DNA of 64,000 bases from Actinocorallia sp. API 0066 (GTDB lineage Bacteria; Actinomycetota; Actinomycetes; Streptosporangiales; Streptosporangiaceae), in the NCBI RefSeq assembly GCF_020991275.1, contig NZ_JAJLQY010000005.1, forward strand, positions 1 to 64,000, given 5' to 3'. The position numbers and the translations under genes are program-made. Below, piece after piece: positions 16,845-25,598 of this stretch. Below the pieces are notes generated by a model. The model saw nothing but the letters and a program-made list of their open reading frames with translations. It made no database searches and was not told where the DNA came from. Within the stretch, counting starts at the first letter, position 1. The number at the start of each line of letters is the position of its first letter.

Positions 16845-17161
16845 GAGGTCCCTTTCGATGGATTCTGATCCCGGCTGTCCGGGTTCGGCGGGACCTCACT
16901 CTAGCGGGGTCCGCCGACCCGTGGCTGCCATTCTGGCCGTCCCTCTACACGGTTATCGGCACGGGGATATCTCGTTTTCCTGCATTCCCGCACGCACCTT
17001 TCACCACTCCCGCCCCACGCCGACCACCCCCGCGCTGACCTGCGGTATCGCGGCCTTCCATGATCCCGGAAATCCCACGGCGGAACGTCATGAGAGCATA
17101 TGCACCATACATTTATCCCTGCGGCGGGCGGCCCGCGCGGCAGTGAGGCGTGAGGGAGACC
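16845..17161. promoter_or_regulatory. Divergent control region of the DUF3263-otsB unit and marR
   Basis: This 317-base non-coding stretch is the promoter region for both flanking units. It includes an A/T-richer patch near 16945-16985 and the 8-base palindrome GCATATGC (17096-17103), followed by CATACATTTAT about 55 bases before marR. The palindrome could be a MarR operator. I see no convincing gene here. Confidence 0.45.
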
Positions 17162-17698
17162 GTGACCGACGACCCGCTCCTGTCCCAGATCGGCACGTCG
17201 CTGTTCCGGCTGCGCCGGGTCTGGGCGCGGCCCGACCTCATGCGGAAGGTCGGCGCGCAGAACCCGGGACCCAAACCCCTCCAACTGTCCAACCTCATGG
17301 TCGTCACGGCCGTCGGCAGGCTCGGCGAGGCGGGCGCCGAAGTGACGATCGGGGCCGTCGCCGAACGGCTCGAAGTCGACCCGTCCACCGCGTCCCGGCT
17401 CGTCGGACACGCGATCGACGCCGGATACGTCTCGCGCAGGGCGTCCGCGTCCGACGCGCGCCGCGCCGACCTACGGCTCACCGAGCCGGGACGGCGCGTG
17501 ATGGAATCAGCCGAACGCCACCGCAGCGCCTATCTCGCCGAGATCATGCGAAGCTGGCCGGAATCAGACAGGGTGGAGTTCGCCAGGCTCCTCACCGCGT
17601 TCGCCGACGCCATCTCCGGCGACCCGATGGACCCGTCCCGGATCTCCGAGATCTTCTCCGAGGCCGAGGGCGCCGAGCACACCCAGCGCGTCGAGTGA
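17162..17698 (+). CDS. MarR-family transcriptional regulator
   Basis: A 178-residue winged-helix regulator. The recognition-helix region is VTIGAVAERLEVDPSTASRL (about residues 61-80), followed by IDAGYVSRRASASDARRADL, the MarR wing with its DxR(R/A) signature, and a long C-terminal helix for dimerisation. GTG 17162 is chosen because GGGAG lies seven bases upstream; GTG 17150 overlaps that site. The next gene, a secreted S8 protease, begins 72 bases downstream on the same strand and may be controlled with it. The ligand is unknown. Confidence 0.88.
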   Translation: MTDDPLLSQIGTSLFRLRRVWARPDLMRKVGAQNPGPKPLQLSNLMVVTAVGRLGEAGAEVTIGAVAERLEVDPSTASRLVGHAIDAGYVSRRASASDARRADLRLTEPGRRVMESAERHRSAYLAEIMRSWPESDRVEFARLLTAFADAISGDPMDPSRISEIFSEAEGAEHTQRVE

Positions 17699-17712
17699 CC
17701 GGAGGAACGCGG

Positions 17713-17747
17713 TGGGACACCAAAAACCGCGTGGCACAATGTCCCAG
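17713..17747. promoter_or_regulatory. Inverted repeat upstream of the S8 protease gene
   Basis: TGGGACA (17713-17719) and TGTCCCA (17741-17747) are perfect inverted arms 21 bases apart, in the 72-base gap between marR and the protease gene. They could be a MarR-type or other operator, or a weak hairpin. Confidence 0.35.
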
Positions 17748-17770
17748 TCCGCAACGTAAAGGAGAACGGC

Positions 17771-18982
17771 ATGCGGGTCCGCGCGGCGTCGGTGGGCCTC
17801 GCCCTGCTCCTCGCCGCCCCCGGTGCGCTCACCCCGCTGCCCGCGCACGCCGACGAGATCCGCGCCCGGCAGTGGGTCCTCAAGAAGCTCGGACTGCCCA
17901 AGACCTGGCAGCTCACCAAGGGCAAACGCGTCACCGTCGCGGTGCTCGACACCGGCGTCGACCCCGACCACCCCGACCTCAAGGGCAAGGTCACCACCGG
18001 GCCCGACTACACCGGGCACAGCACCCCCGCCGACAGCCCCTACTGGGCGCTGCACGGCACCGCGATGGCCGGGATCATCGCGGGCCGTGGCCACGGGCCC
18101 GGCCGCGCCTCCGGCGTCAAGGGGATCGCGCCCGCCGCGCGGATCCTGTCGATCCGGGTGACGTGGGAGAACAAGGACCCCGCCCGCGAACGCGAGAAGA
18201 ACCTCAGCAGCAACAAGGACGCCATGGCCAAGGCGATCCGCTACGCGGTCGACAGCGGGGCCGGGGTCATCAACATGTCGCTCGGCGGCGGCAAGACCGA
18301 CTACACGGGCAGCGAGACCGAGCAGGAGGCCGTGGACTACGCGCTGTCCAAGGGCGTGGTGCTCATCGCGTCCATGGGCAACGACGGATCAGGGCAGAAC
18401 CGGCGGAACTTCCCGGCGGCGTACGAGGGCGTCATCGCGGTCGGCGCCGTTGACAGGTCGTTCCAGCCGTGGGCGGACAGCAACCACAATCCGTGGATCA
18501 GCCTCGCCGCGCCCGGCGTCGGGATCGTCACGACCCAGCCGTCCAACGCGTACGCGACGGACGACGGCACGAGCGCGTCCGCGGCGATCGTCACCGGGAT
18601 CGTGGCGCTGCTCCGCGCCCGCTACCCGGACCTGACGCCCGCGCAGATCCGCTCGGCCCTGGAGTCCGGCACGACGCACCGGCCGCCGACGGGCCGCGAC
18701 GACAGGGTGGGCGCGGGCGTCGTCCACGCCTGGCGGGCCGCCCGCGCCGCGAACCGCATAGCCAAGGCGACCGGCTCCCGCATCGTCCCCCCCGACGGCA
18801 AGAAGCCCGCCAAGCCCACCGCCCCGTCCGTCATGGCCGCCCCCGACACCCTCTCCCCCACCGCCGCCGCCGAGGCCCACACCCCCACCCCACCCACCCT
18901 CGTCTACGCCATCCTCGCCGGCGGCGCCCTCTTCATCACCGCCGGCCTCACCCTAGCCTGGCGCTCCCGCCACCCCACCTGA
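17771..18982 (+). CDS. Secreted, membrane-anchored subtilisin-like protease (S8, mycosin-like)
   Basis: A 403-residue serine protease with a signal peptide (residues 1-27, ending PAHA). The catalytic triad is D60 (VAVLDTGVD), H95 (ALHGTAMAG) and S268 (DDGTSASAA). The oxyanion Asn is N204 (MGNDG). A Pro/Thr-rich linker and a C-terminal membrane helix (LVYAILAGGALFITAGLTLAW) anchor it with the catalytic domain outside, the layout of type VII secretion mycosins. The nucleophile motif GTSASAA differs from the common GTSMAAP. AAAGGAG precedes ATG 17771. No esx, ecc or PE/PPE gene is nearby, so it is an orphan. The last 50 codons are strikingly C-rich. Confidence 0.92.
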   Translation: MRVRAASVGLALLLAAPGALTPLPAHADEIRARQWVLKKLGLPKTWQLTKGKRVTVAVLDTGVDPDHPDLKGKVTTGPDYTGHSTPADSPYWALHGTAMAGIIAGRGHGPGRASGVKGIAPAARILSIRVTWENKDPAREREKNLSSNKDAMAKAIRYAVDSGAGVINMSLGGGKTDYTGSETEQEAVDYALSKGVVLIASMGNDGSGQNRRNFPAAYEGVIAVGAVDRSFQPWADSNHNPWISLAAPGVGIVTTQPSNAYATDDGTSASAAIVTGIVALLRARYPDLTPAQIRSALESGTTHRPPTGRDDRVGAGVVHAWRAARAANRIAKATGSRIVPPDGKKPAKPTAPSVMAAPDTLSPTAAAEAHTPTPPTLVYAILAGGALFITAGLTLAWRSRHPT

Positions 18983-19018
18983 CACTTCGGGGCGATCCAA
19001 GAGGAGTGAGGAGAGCGG

Positions 19019-19741
19019 ATGCCCTTTCTCTTTGACGAGTGTCATTTCTCTTATCGCGGGGTTCCGGTGTTCTCGGGGTTGAGCCTGCGATTCGCGGAGG
19101 GGACGACGGTGCTGCTCGGGCCGAACGGGGCAGGGAAATCCACGTTGCTCGGGCTCGCGGCGTCCTTCCATGCTCCGGCGGCGGGGAAGGTCTCCTTCAT
19201 GGGGGTCTCCGCCGGGGAGCGGCGGGCGCGGTCGGAGTACCGCAGGCGGGTCGGATGGATGCCGCAGCACGTCGCGCCGGTCGCCGGACTCACCGTCCGG
19301 GAGCAGGTGAGCTACGCGGGATGGCTGAAGGGGATGTCGCGGCGTGCCGCGTGGGACGGGGCGCTGGAGGCGTTGGCGGCGGTCGGGCTCGGCGGGCTCG
19401 CCGAACGGAGCGCGGGAAGGCTGTCCGGCGGGCAGCTCAGGCGGGTGGGGCTGGCGCAGGCGCTCGTCCACCGGGCGGAGGCACTGCTGCTCGACGAGCC
19501 GACCGCCGGGCTCGACCCACGGCAGCGCGAGACGTTCCGGGACGTCCTCGGGCAGGTCGCCGAACGCGCGCACCTCGTGGTGTCCACCCACCAGACCGAG
19601 GACCTGACCGCGCTGTACGCGTCGGTCGTCGTGCTGGACCGGGGGCGTCCCGTGTTCACCGGCCCGACCGACGCGTTCCTGCGCGCCGGCGGCGGATCCG
19701 TCGAACGCGCCTACGACCGTTATGTGGAAGCGGAGGCGTGA
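19019..19741 (+). CDS. ABC transporter ATP-binding protein
   Basis: A 240-residue ATPase subunit with Walker A GPNGAGKST (residues 34-42), the Q-loop MPQHV, signature LSGGQLRR (near 137), Walker B LLLDEPTAG and the switch histidine in VVSTHQTEDL. Spacing and length fit the exporter-type ABC-2 ATPases. GAGGAG sites precede ATG 19019. The stop lies three bases before the start of a predicted membrane gene, and a third gene overlaps that one by ATGA, so the three form one operon and presumably one transporter. The substrate is unknown; drug/peptide export or membrane signalling are possibilities. Confidence 0.93.
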   Translation: MPFLFDECHFSYRGVPVFSGLSLRFAEGTTVLLGPNGAGKSTLLGLAASFHAPAAGKVSFMGVSAGERRARSEYRRRVGWMPQHVAPVAGLTVREQVSYAGWLKGMSRRAAWDGALEALAAVGLGGLAERSAGRLSGGQLRRVGLAQALVHRAEALLLDEPTAGLDPRQRETFRDVLGQVAERAHLVVSTHQTEDLTALYASVVVLDRGRPVFTGPTDAFLRAGGGSVERAYDRYVEAEA

Positions 19742-19744
19742 AGC

Positions 19745-20983
19745 GTGCCCGTCAGACGGTGGTTGGCGCGGCACTCCGTCGTCCTCGTGAGCCCCGTGCT
19801 CCTGGGGCTCGTTCTGTACCTCACGTGGATGGGGTTCGCGGAGCTCGGGGAGAACTGGGCCTCGGGTACCTCCGTGGCTGCGCGGTCGCTCGTCATCGTC
19901 GGCCCGGTGGGCGCCGCCCTGGCCGCTTGGGAGGCCGACCGGTTGCGCAGGGTCTCAGCCGCGACTCTGCCTTCGGTGCGCTCGTGGGCGGCGGTCGTGC
20001 TGTGGTCGCTCTGGCCCGTCGTCCTGCTGTGCGCGGCGGCACTCGCCCTCGCGCTCGGCACCGTCGCCCCGCGCATGACGGACGTACCGGGCACCCCGCA
20101 CCTCGGGATGCTCACCGTCGCCGGGGCCATGACGCTTGGCTTCGTCCTCGCAGGGTTCGGGCTCGGCTATCGGCTCCGGGCCTCCTTCTCGATCCCCGTC
20201 CTGCTCATCGGGGGCTGGGTCGTGCTGGTGTACCCGGTCGCGATCGAACCGCTCTGGGTCAGGCACGTGTTCGCGGAACTGAACTGCTGCGCCACCGACC
20301 AGGTGGTGAACCCCAGGGTCGTGCTGGCGCCGCTCGTCGCCGCCGCCGGACTCGTCGCCGCCGCGCTCGTCTCGGGGATGGGCCGGGGCGGTCGGGCGCG
20401 GGGGCTGGCAGCGGTGGCATCGGTCGCCGTCGCGGTCGCCGGAGCGGCCGCGCTCGTCCACCGGCTCGACTACCAGGCCGGGCTCCCCCGGACGGCCGGG
20501 CTCGGCTGCGCCGCTACCCGGGGCGTCACGGTCTGCCTGTGGACCGAGCACGAGCGCTTCCGGTCCCGCTGGGCGCCGTCGTTGACGGCGGCCGTGGAAC
20601 GGCTGGCCGGGGCCGGGCTGCCCGCGCCGGAACGGTTGACGGAAGGCCCGCCGCGCTCCCCGCAGGACTGGACGTTCAGGGTCACCGGAGACGCGACGGC
20701 CGACGACACCGTGATGGCCCTCGTCGCCGGAATGATCCCGCCGATGCCGACATGCGCGACCCACGGGCCCTGGCCGGGCGACGCCGCGATCGACCCGACC
20801 GGCGCGTGGCTCGCCCTGACCGCCGGGCTGCCCGCGGACCTCGTCGCCCAACGGATCAGCCCCGAGGGCGTCGCCACCGCACAGCGTGTCCGCGCGCTGG
20901 ACCACACCCGCCAACGCGCCTGGTTCGACCGGAATCTGGCGGCGATGCGTGACTGCCGCACCGAGCCGGGCGGCCCCGCATGA
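19745..20983 (+). CDS. ABC transporter-associated membrane protein with soluble C-terminal domain
   Basis: A 412-residue protein starting at GTG 19745, three bases after the ATPase gene. About six hydrophobic helices occupy residues 10-245 (VVLVSPVLLGLVLYLTWMGF through AVASVAVAVAGAAALV). A hydrophilic C-terminal part of about 165 residues follows, with cysteines in LGCAATRGVTVCLW and later PTCATHG and RDCRTEP. The membrane half is presumably the permease. The C-terminal domain is not a [18 protein letters not shown] part; it resembles a small ligand-binding or peptidase-like module only in size. A conserved WTEHERF-like segment begins it. The family was not identified. Confidence 0.75.
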   Translation: MPVRRWLARHSVVLVSPVLLGLVLYLTWMGFAELGENWASGTSVAARSLVIVGPVGAALAAWEADRLRRVSAATLPSVRSWAAVVLWSLWPVVLLCAAALALALGTVAPRMTDVPGTPHLGMLTVAGAMTLGFVLAGFGLGYRLRASFSIPVLLIGGWVVLVYPVAIEPLWVRHVFAELNCCATDQVVNPRVVLAPLVAAAGLVAAALVSGMGRGGRARGLAAVASVAVAVAGAAALVHRLDYQAGLPRTAGLGCAATRGVTVCLWTEHERFRSRWAPSLTAAVERLAGAGLPAPERLTEGPPRSPQDWTFRVTGDATADDTVMALVAGMIPPMPTCATHGPWPGDAAIDPTGAWLALTAGLPADLVAQRISPEGVATAQRVRALDHTRQRAWFDRNLAAMRDCRTEPGGPA

Positions 20984-21546
20984 TCCACTGGATCAAGATC
21001 CGCCGAGTGGTCCGGCTCTGCGCCGTCCTGGCGCTCACGCTCGGCGGCACCGCCCTCGCGGGGACGGCGTCGGTACCGCTGCCGAGCCTCACGAGCGGCG
21101 CGCTGCTCGGTGCGCCGCTCGCGCTGATCCTGCCCGTCGTGCCCGTCACCTTCATCGTGGCGGCGCTCGGCGACGCGCCGGTGCCGCAGGAGCGCACGGC
21201 GACCCGGGCCGTCCGGCTGCTCGACCTGCTCCTTGTCGCCGGGGCCGTCGCCGTCACCCTCGTCTGTTCGGCCGCGCACCCCCTCGGGCTCGCCGTCGCG
21301 CGCGACCTCATCGGCTATCTGGGCGCGGGGCTGGCCGGGGTGGTGCTGCTCGGCGGGCACGCGGCGCAGGCGCTGCCGTCGGGCATGGTGTTCGGCTACT
21401 GCCTGGTCGGGCTCGGCGCGCAGGCGCACGCCTGGTGGGCCTGGCCGTTCGCGCCGGCGGACGCGCCGGTGTCCTGGCTTTGCGCCAGCAGCCTTCTGGT
21501 TGCCGGTTGGGCCGCCTACGCGCGGTGGGGGCCGCGCGGCGGATGA
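20980..21546 (+). CDS. Integral membrane protein, third gene of the ABC operon
   Basis: A 188-residue, very hydrophobic protein with about five predicted helices (VVRLCAVLALTLGGTALAG, GALLGAPLALILPVVPVTFI, LLDLLLVAGAVAVTLVC, LIGYLGAGLAGVVLLGG, then the C-terminal SWLCASSLLVAGWAAY). Its ATG overlaps the stop of the preceding gene by four bases, so it is translationally coupled and probably the second membrane subunit of the same transporter. No family is recognised. The unit ends nine bases before the convergent reductase gene. Confidence 0.72.
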   Translation: MIHWIKIRRVVRLCAVLALTLGGTALAGTASVPLPSLTSGALLGAPLALILPVVPVTFIVAALGDAPVPQERTATRAVRLLDLLLVAGAVAVTLVCSAAHPLGLAVARDLIGYLGAGLAGVVLLGGHAAQALPSGMVFGYCLVGLGAQAHAWWAWPFAPADAPVSWLCASSLLVAGWAAYARWGPRGG

Positions 21547-21555
21547 CGCGTGGGG

Positions 21556-22407
21556 TCACAGGGTGGCGCGGATGGCCTCCTTGAGGGGGGTGGGGGCGCG
21601 GCCGAGGAGGTCGGCGAGGTCGGTGGACTGGGTGTAGAGCTCGCCGCGGGCCTGGGCGGCGTCGAAGGAGGCGACGAGACCGGCCACGGCCTCCGGGAGG
21701 CCGGCTTCGGCCAGGACGGACGCGTACTCCTCGACGGTGACGTCACGGTAGGCGACCCGGGTTCCGGTGAGCTCGGTCAGCGCGTCGGCGAACTCCGTCA
21801 TGGTGAACGGGGCGCCGCCCAGCTCGTGGACGGTGTTCGCGGCGGCGCCGGTGAGCGCGGCCGCGGCGGCCTCGGCGTAGTCGGCGCGCGGGGCGGCGCT
21901 GACCGGGCGGTTCGCCGTGGCGCCGACGACAACACCGTGCTTGAGCGCGGTGTCGATCTTGTCGGTGTAGTTCTCGGTGTACCAGCCGTTGCGCAGGAAG
22001 ACGTACGGCAGGCCCGAGTCACGGATGTGGTCCTCGGTCGCCAGGTGGTCCACGGCGAGGGAGAGCTCGCTGGAGTCGGCGCGCAGCACACTCGTGTAGG
22101 CGAGCCTTCCGACGCCCGCCCGCTTCGCCGCGTCCACAACGTTCTTGTGGCCCTGGAGGCGCTTGCCCGGGACGTCACCGGAGACGAGGAGCAGCCTGTC
22201 CACGCCGGCGAGTGCCGCTGCCAGCGTCTCGGGCTTGTCGTAGTCGCCTTCGCGGACCGTGACGCCGAGTGCCCTGAGGTCTTCGGCCTTGGCGGGCGTC
22301 CTTGCGATCGCGACGACGTCGGCCGCCTGCACGCCCTTCCCCAGGAGCGCCCGCACGGCGAGCCTTCCCAGCTGTCCGCTCGCCGCGGTGACGCCGTACG
22401 TGGTCAT
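21556..22407 (-). CDS. NmrA-like NAD(P)-binding protein (NAD(P)H:quinone oxidoreductase type)
   Basis: A 283-residue atypical short-chain dehydrogenase. The Rossmann motif is GVTAASGQLGRLAVRALLGKG (residues 4-24). NLV-type continuation VVDAAKRAGVGRLAYTS follows near 95-112, and the NmrA/QorB-like LRNGWYTENY is near 135. The family uses NADPH to reduce quinones (YtfG) or acts as a redox-sensing regulator partner (NmrA). AAAGGA precedes ATG 22407; the in-frame ATG at 22428 is less well placed. It is divergent from the Rrf2-type regulator gene, 76 bases away, which probably controls it. Confidence 0.88.
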   Translation of the reverse strand: MTTYGVTAASGQLGRLAVRALLGKGVQAADVVAIARTPAKAEDLRALGVTVREGDYDKPETLAAALAGVDRLLLVSGDVPGKRLQGHKNVVDAAKRAGVGRLAYTSVLRADSSELSLAVDHLATEDHIRDSGLPYVFLRNGWYTENYTDKIDTALKHGVVVGATANRPVSAAPRADYAEAAAAALTGAAANTVHELGGAPFTMTEFADALTELTGTRVAYRDVTVEEYASVLAEAGLPEAVAGLVASFDAAQARGELYTQSTDLADLLGRAPTPLKEAIRATL

Positions 22408-22434
22408 GTGATCCGATCCTTTCCGCAACCGGTG

Positions 22435-22451
22435 CAGTTACGGTTTAACTG
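22435..22451. promoter_or_regulatory. Inverted repeat between the NmrA-like gene and the Rrf2 gene
   Basis: CAGTTA-CGGTT-TAACTG, with perfect 6-base arms, lies midway between the two divergent start codons. It is the best operator candidate for the Rrf2-family regulator. TACAAT (22471-22476) could be the -10 of the regulator gene, giving a leaderless start at ATG 22484. Confidence 0.6.
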
Positions 22452-22483
22452 TAGCAGCAGTGGTTACGGATACAATGTCCGAT

Positions 22484-22894
22484 ATGGCGCATGCGACGAA
22501 CACCCAGTTCTCCGTCGCGGTCCACCTGGCGACGCTCCTCGCGGGCCGCCCCGGCGAACTCGTCGACTCCGTCGAACTGGCGCTCAGCCCCGCCACCAAC
22601 CCCGTGCACGCCCGCCGCATCCTGGGCCGGCTCCGCGAGGCGGGCCTCGTCCACTCACACGCGGGCCCCAAGGGCGGCTGGTCCCTCTCCGTCCCGCCCG
22701 AAGCCCTCACCCTCGCCGACATCTGGACCGCCATCAACGCCGACTCCCCCGTCCTCGGCGTCCACCTCCCCAACCCCGCCTGCCCCATCGGCCAAACCGT
22801 CACCACCAACCTCCACCGCCAAGACACCCTCGCCCGCCAAGCCCTCCTCACCACCCTCTCCCAAACCACCATCGCCCACCTCCTCACCCCCTAA
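22484..22894 (+). CDS. Rrf2-family transcriptional regulator (YwnA-like)
   Basis: A 136-residue winged-helix protein. NTQFSVAVHLATLLAGRPGE is the Rrf2 N-terminal helix. NPVHARRILGRLREAGLVHS is the recognition region, and HAGPKGGWSLS is the family wing. Only one cysteine (NPACPIG) is present, so it cannot bind an Fe-S cluster with three cysteines as IscR does. It belongs instead with YwnA-like thiol or electrophile sensors; the single Cys may sense. ATG 22484 gives the usual short N-terminus and lies eight bases after a TACAAT box; ATG 22475 and GTG 22460 are alternatives. The 3' third is extremely C-rich. Confidence 0.85.
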   Translation: MAHATNTQFSVAVHLATLLAGRPGELVDSVELALSPATNPVHARRILGRLREAGLVHSHAGPKGGWSLSVPPEALTLADIWTAINADSPVLGVHLPNPACPIGQTVTTNLHRQDTLARQALLTTLSQTTIAHLLTP

Positions 22895-22924
22895 CACCTC
22901 AACCCCACCCACACCCCCAACACA

Positions 22925-22952
22925 AAGGCCCCCCGCAATCACGGAGGGCCTT
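22925..22952 (-). terminator. Terminator of tRNA-Thr
   Basis: AAGGCCC-C-CCG and CGG-A-GGGCCTT pair into a 10-pair stem with one mismatch and a short loop, followed by TTTGTG on the minus strand. It lies eight bases after the tRNA 3' end. Confidence 0.75.
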
Positions 22953-22959
22953 GCCAGTG

Positions 22960-23033
22960 AGCCCCGTATCGGATTCGAACCGATGACCTGCTGTTTACAA
23001 GACAGCTGCTCTGGCCGGCTGAGCTAACGAGGC
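22960..23033 (-). tRNA. tRNA-Thr (anticodon TGT)
   Basis: The minus strand gives a full cloverleaf. The acceptor arm GCCTCGT pairs with ACGGGGC, including one T-G wobble. The D arm contains TAGCTCAGCCGG. The anticodon arm GCTGT-CTTGTAA-ACAGC has anticodon TGT, which reads ACA threonine codons. The T arm is ATCGG-TTCGAAT-CCGAT. The discriminator base is T at 22960 and CCA is not encoded. It lies 19 bases from rlmB on the same strand and has its own terminator. Confidence 0.96.
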
Positions 23034-23052
23034 GTTGTGCGGTGGGGGAAGT

Positions 23053-23997
23053 TTAGCTGATGGGGGTGTGGCGTTGGCGGGCGATCTCGTAGAGGGCGAT
23101 GCCGGCGGCTACGCCCGCGTTGAGGGACTCGGCGTGGCCGAACATCGGGATGTGGACGGTGAGGTCGCAGCTGTCGGTGACGAGGCGGCCCAGGCCCTTG
23201 CCCTCGGAACCCACGACCAGGACGAAGGGGCCGTCGGCGGCCGGGAGGTTCGCCACCGAGGTGCCGCCGTGGGCGTCCAGGCCCGCGACGAAGCAGCCCG
23301 CCTCCTGGTAGGTCTTCAGCTGGCGGGTGAGGTTCGTGCAGCGCGCCACCGGGGTGGAGGCCAGGGTGCCCGCGCTCGTCTTCCAGGCGCCCGCGTTGAC
23401 GCCGGCGCTGCGGCGCTCGGGCAGCAGGATGCCGCTCGCGCCGAAGGCGGCGGCGGAACGGACGATCGCGCCGAGGTTGCGCGCGTCGGTGATGCCGTCC
23501 AGCGCGACGATCAGGGGCGCGGTGCCGCGCAGCAGATCGTCCGGGTGGGCGTAGCGGTAGGGCTTCACCTGGAGGGCGAGGCCCTGGTGGACCGCCCTGT
23601 CGGTGAGGCGGTCGAGCTCGGGCTTGCCGCACTCGATGAGCGGGATGTTCTTGTCGGCCGCGAGCTGCAGCGCCTCGCGGACACGCTCGTCGCTGTCGGC
23701 GATGTAGTACAGGGTGGTGCCGGGCACGCCCTCGCGCAGCGCCTCCAGCACCGGGTTGCGGCCGTGGACGAGCTCGGGCGCGTCGAGGCGCCGGGCGCCC
23801 GGCGCCGGACGTCCAGCGGCCGCTGGAGCGCCCTGACGGGCCCCCTGCGGCCCCGCGCCCGACTTGCGCGGCCCGAAGGTCTTGGTGCCGGTGCGGGACG
23901 CGTTCTTGGCGTTGCGAGCCTTGACGCGCTTGCCGTGCCAGTGCCTGTCCTCGGCCTTGGCGGTGACGCTCGGGCCCTTCTTGCCCTTCTTGGTCAT
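23053..23997 (-). CDS. rlmB: 23S rRNA (guanosine-2'-O-)-methyltransferase RlmB (SpoU family)
   Basis: A 314-residue SPOUT enzyme that methylates the 2'-O of G2251 (E. coli numbering) in the 23S rRNA peptidyl-transferase loop. The basic N-terminal tail ([24 protein letters not shown]) is typical of actinobacterial RlmB/TrmH. An L30e-like RNA-binding domain follows ([13 protein letters not shown]). The SpoU motifs are [21 protein letters not shown] and [20 protein letters not shown], which form the knot and SAM pocket. The start is ATG 23997 (MTKKGKKGP). It is downstream of cysS by 87 bases, the standard actinobacterial order. Confidence 0.93.
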   Translation of the reverse strand: MTKKGKKGPSVTAKAEDRHWHGKRVKARNAKNASRTGTKTFGPRKSGAGPQGARQGAPAAAGRPAPGARRLDAPELVHGRNPVLEALREGVPGTTLYYIADSDERVREALQLAADKNIPLIECGKPELDRLTDRAVHQGLALQVKPYRYAHPDDLLRGTAPLIVALDGITDARNLGAIVRSAAAFGASGILLPERRSAGVNAGAWKTSAGTLASTPVARCTNLTRQLKTYQEAGCFVAGLDAHGGTSVANLPAADGPFVLVVGSEGKGLGRLVTDSCDLTVHIPMFGHAESLNAGVAAGIALYEIARQRHTPIS

Positions 23998-24084
23998 CCT
24001 CGGCTGCCCTTCCCGAACAGAAAAAACGTGAACCACAAGCGTAAGCGACCCGGAGCAGCACTCCGGGCCGCCTGTGGAAAACCC

Positions 24085-25473
24085 CTAGCCGCGCCTGATG
24101 TCGTAGCGCGGGCCCTGCGGTGTGTCCTCGACGACGATCCCGGCCGCGGCGAGACCGTCGCGGACGGCGTCGGCGGCGGCCCAGTCCTTGCGGGCCCGCG
24201 CCGCCTGCCGCTGCTCCAGCGCGACGTGCACGAGCGCGTCGACGACGGGGCGGAGGTCGTCGGCGGCCGACGTCCACTCGAACGGGTCGAGCCCGAGGAC
24301 CCCGGCCATCGCCCTGGCTTCGGCGGCGGCCTCGCGGGCCGCCTCGTTGTCCCCGGACGCCAGCGCCGTGTTGCCCGTCCTGACCGTCTCGTGTAGGACG
24401 GCGAGCGCCTGCGGGACGCCCAGGTCGTCGTCCATCGCGGCGACGAACGCGGGCGGCAGGTCGGCGGAGACCTTGACCTCGCCCAGCACCTCGGCCGCCC
24501 GGACGAGGAACCCCTCGATGCGCCGGTAGGCCGTCGCCGCGTCCTCGATCGCGCCGGGCGTGTAGTCGATCGTCGAGCGGTAGTGCGCGGCGACGAGGAA
24601 GTACCGGGCTTCGACGGGCCTCACCTGCTGGAGCAGGTCGTCCAGGTACACCACGTTCCCGATGGACTTGCTCATCTTCTCCCGGTCGATCGTGAGCAGA
24701 CCGTTGTGCATCCAGTACCGCGCGAACCCGTCGCCGGCCGCCTGGGCCTGGGCGATCTCGTTCTCGTGGTGCGGGAAGATGAGGTCGACGCCGCCGCCGT
24801 GGATGTCGAAGGTGTCGCCCAGGTACTTGGTGGCCATGGCCGAGCACTCCAGGTGCCAGCCCGGACGGCCGGGGCCCCAGGGCGTCTCCCAGGTGGGCTC
24901 GCCGGGCTTGGCGCCCTTCCACAGGGCGAAGTCGCGCGGGTCGTGCTTGAGGTCCTCGTTGGGAGTGTCCCCAGCGGAGCGCATGTTCTCGAGCTTCTGG
25001 TTGGACAGCGACCCGTAGCGGTCGGCCCAGGACTTGACGTCGAAGTAGACGTCGTCGCCGACGTTGTAGGCGTGCCCGCGCTCCACGAGCCGCCGCATCA
25101 GCACGATCATCTCCGGGACGTGCCCCGTGGCGCGCGGCTCGATCGTGGGCGGCAGGCAGCCCAGGGCGTCGTAGCCCCGGTTGAAGATCCGCTGGTTGCC
25201 CTCGGCGACCGCGAACCACTGGCGGCCGGTGTCGGCGGCGACGGCGAGGATCTTGTCGTCGATGTCGGTGACGTTCCGGACGAAGGTGACCTCGTAGCCG
25301 GACCGGATCAGCCACCGCACGAGCTGGTCGTAGATGACGCCCGAGCGCAGGTGGCCGATGTGCGGGGCGGCCTGCGGGGTGGCGCCACAGACGTACAGTC
25401 CGACCCGGCCCGGCTTCAGGGGCTCGAACTCGCGGACGGTACGCGTGCTGGTGTCATAAAGGCGCAGGCTCAC
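24085..25473 (-). CDS. cysS: Cysteinyl-tRNA synthetase
   Basis: This 462-residue class I synthetase charges tRNA-Cys. [19 protein letters not shown] holds the zinc Cys (C29) and the HIGH-type motif (PHIGH, 37-41). WHLECSAM and [15 protein letters not shown] supply further zinc ligands. EKMSKSIGN is the KMSKS loop. A full C-terminal anticodon-binding region is present. It is CysS and not the mycothiol ligase MshC, which is shorter and has a different first motif. GTG 25473 gives the usual N-terminus; a longer in-frame start at 25563 would add 30 residues. ispF, normally just upstream, is separated by a DUF2637 gene on the opposite strand. Confidence 0.96.
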   Translation of the reverse strand: MSLRLYDTSTRTVREFEPLKPGRVGLYVCGATPQAAPHIGHLRSGVIYDQLVRWLIRSGYEVTFVRNVTDIDDKILAVAADTGRQWFAVAEGNQRIFNRGYDALGCLPPTIEPRATGHVPEMIVLMRRLVERGHAYNVGDDVYFDVKSWADRYGSLSNQKLENMRSAGDTPNEDLKHDPRDFALWKGAKPGEPTWETPWGPGRPGWHLECSAMATKYLGDTFDIHGGGVDLIFPHHENEIAQAQAAGDGFARYWMHNGLLTIDREKMSKSIGNVVYLDDLLQQVRPVEARYFLVAAHYRSTIDYTPGAIEDAATAYRRIEGFLVRAAEVLGEVKVSADLPPAFVAAMDDDLGVPQALAVLHETVRTGNTALASGDNEAAREAAAEARAMAGVLGLDPFEWTSAADDLRPVVDALVHVALEQRQAARARKDWAAADAVRDGLAAAGIVVEDTPQGPRYDIRRG

Positions 25474-25598
25474 GGAAGTCAAGGCTACTAGGGAAAGGCG
25501 TCGTGGAGAGGCGCCTGTCGCAGTTACGGCGCGGGGGTCGCGCCGGAGGGCGCGGAGGGTCAAGATTGTTCTTCCACGCCGTCTTCCCCCGAGGCATC

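Noticed and set aside
24085-25473. Mycothiol ligase MshC in place of CysS
   Set aside because: The first motif, length and full anticodon-binding region match CysS; MshC is shorter.
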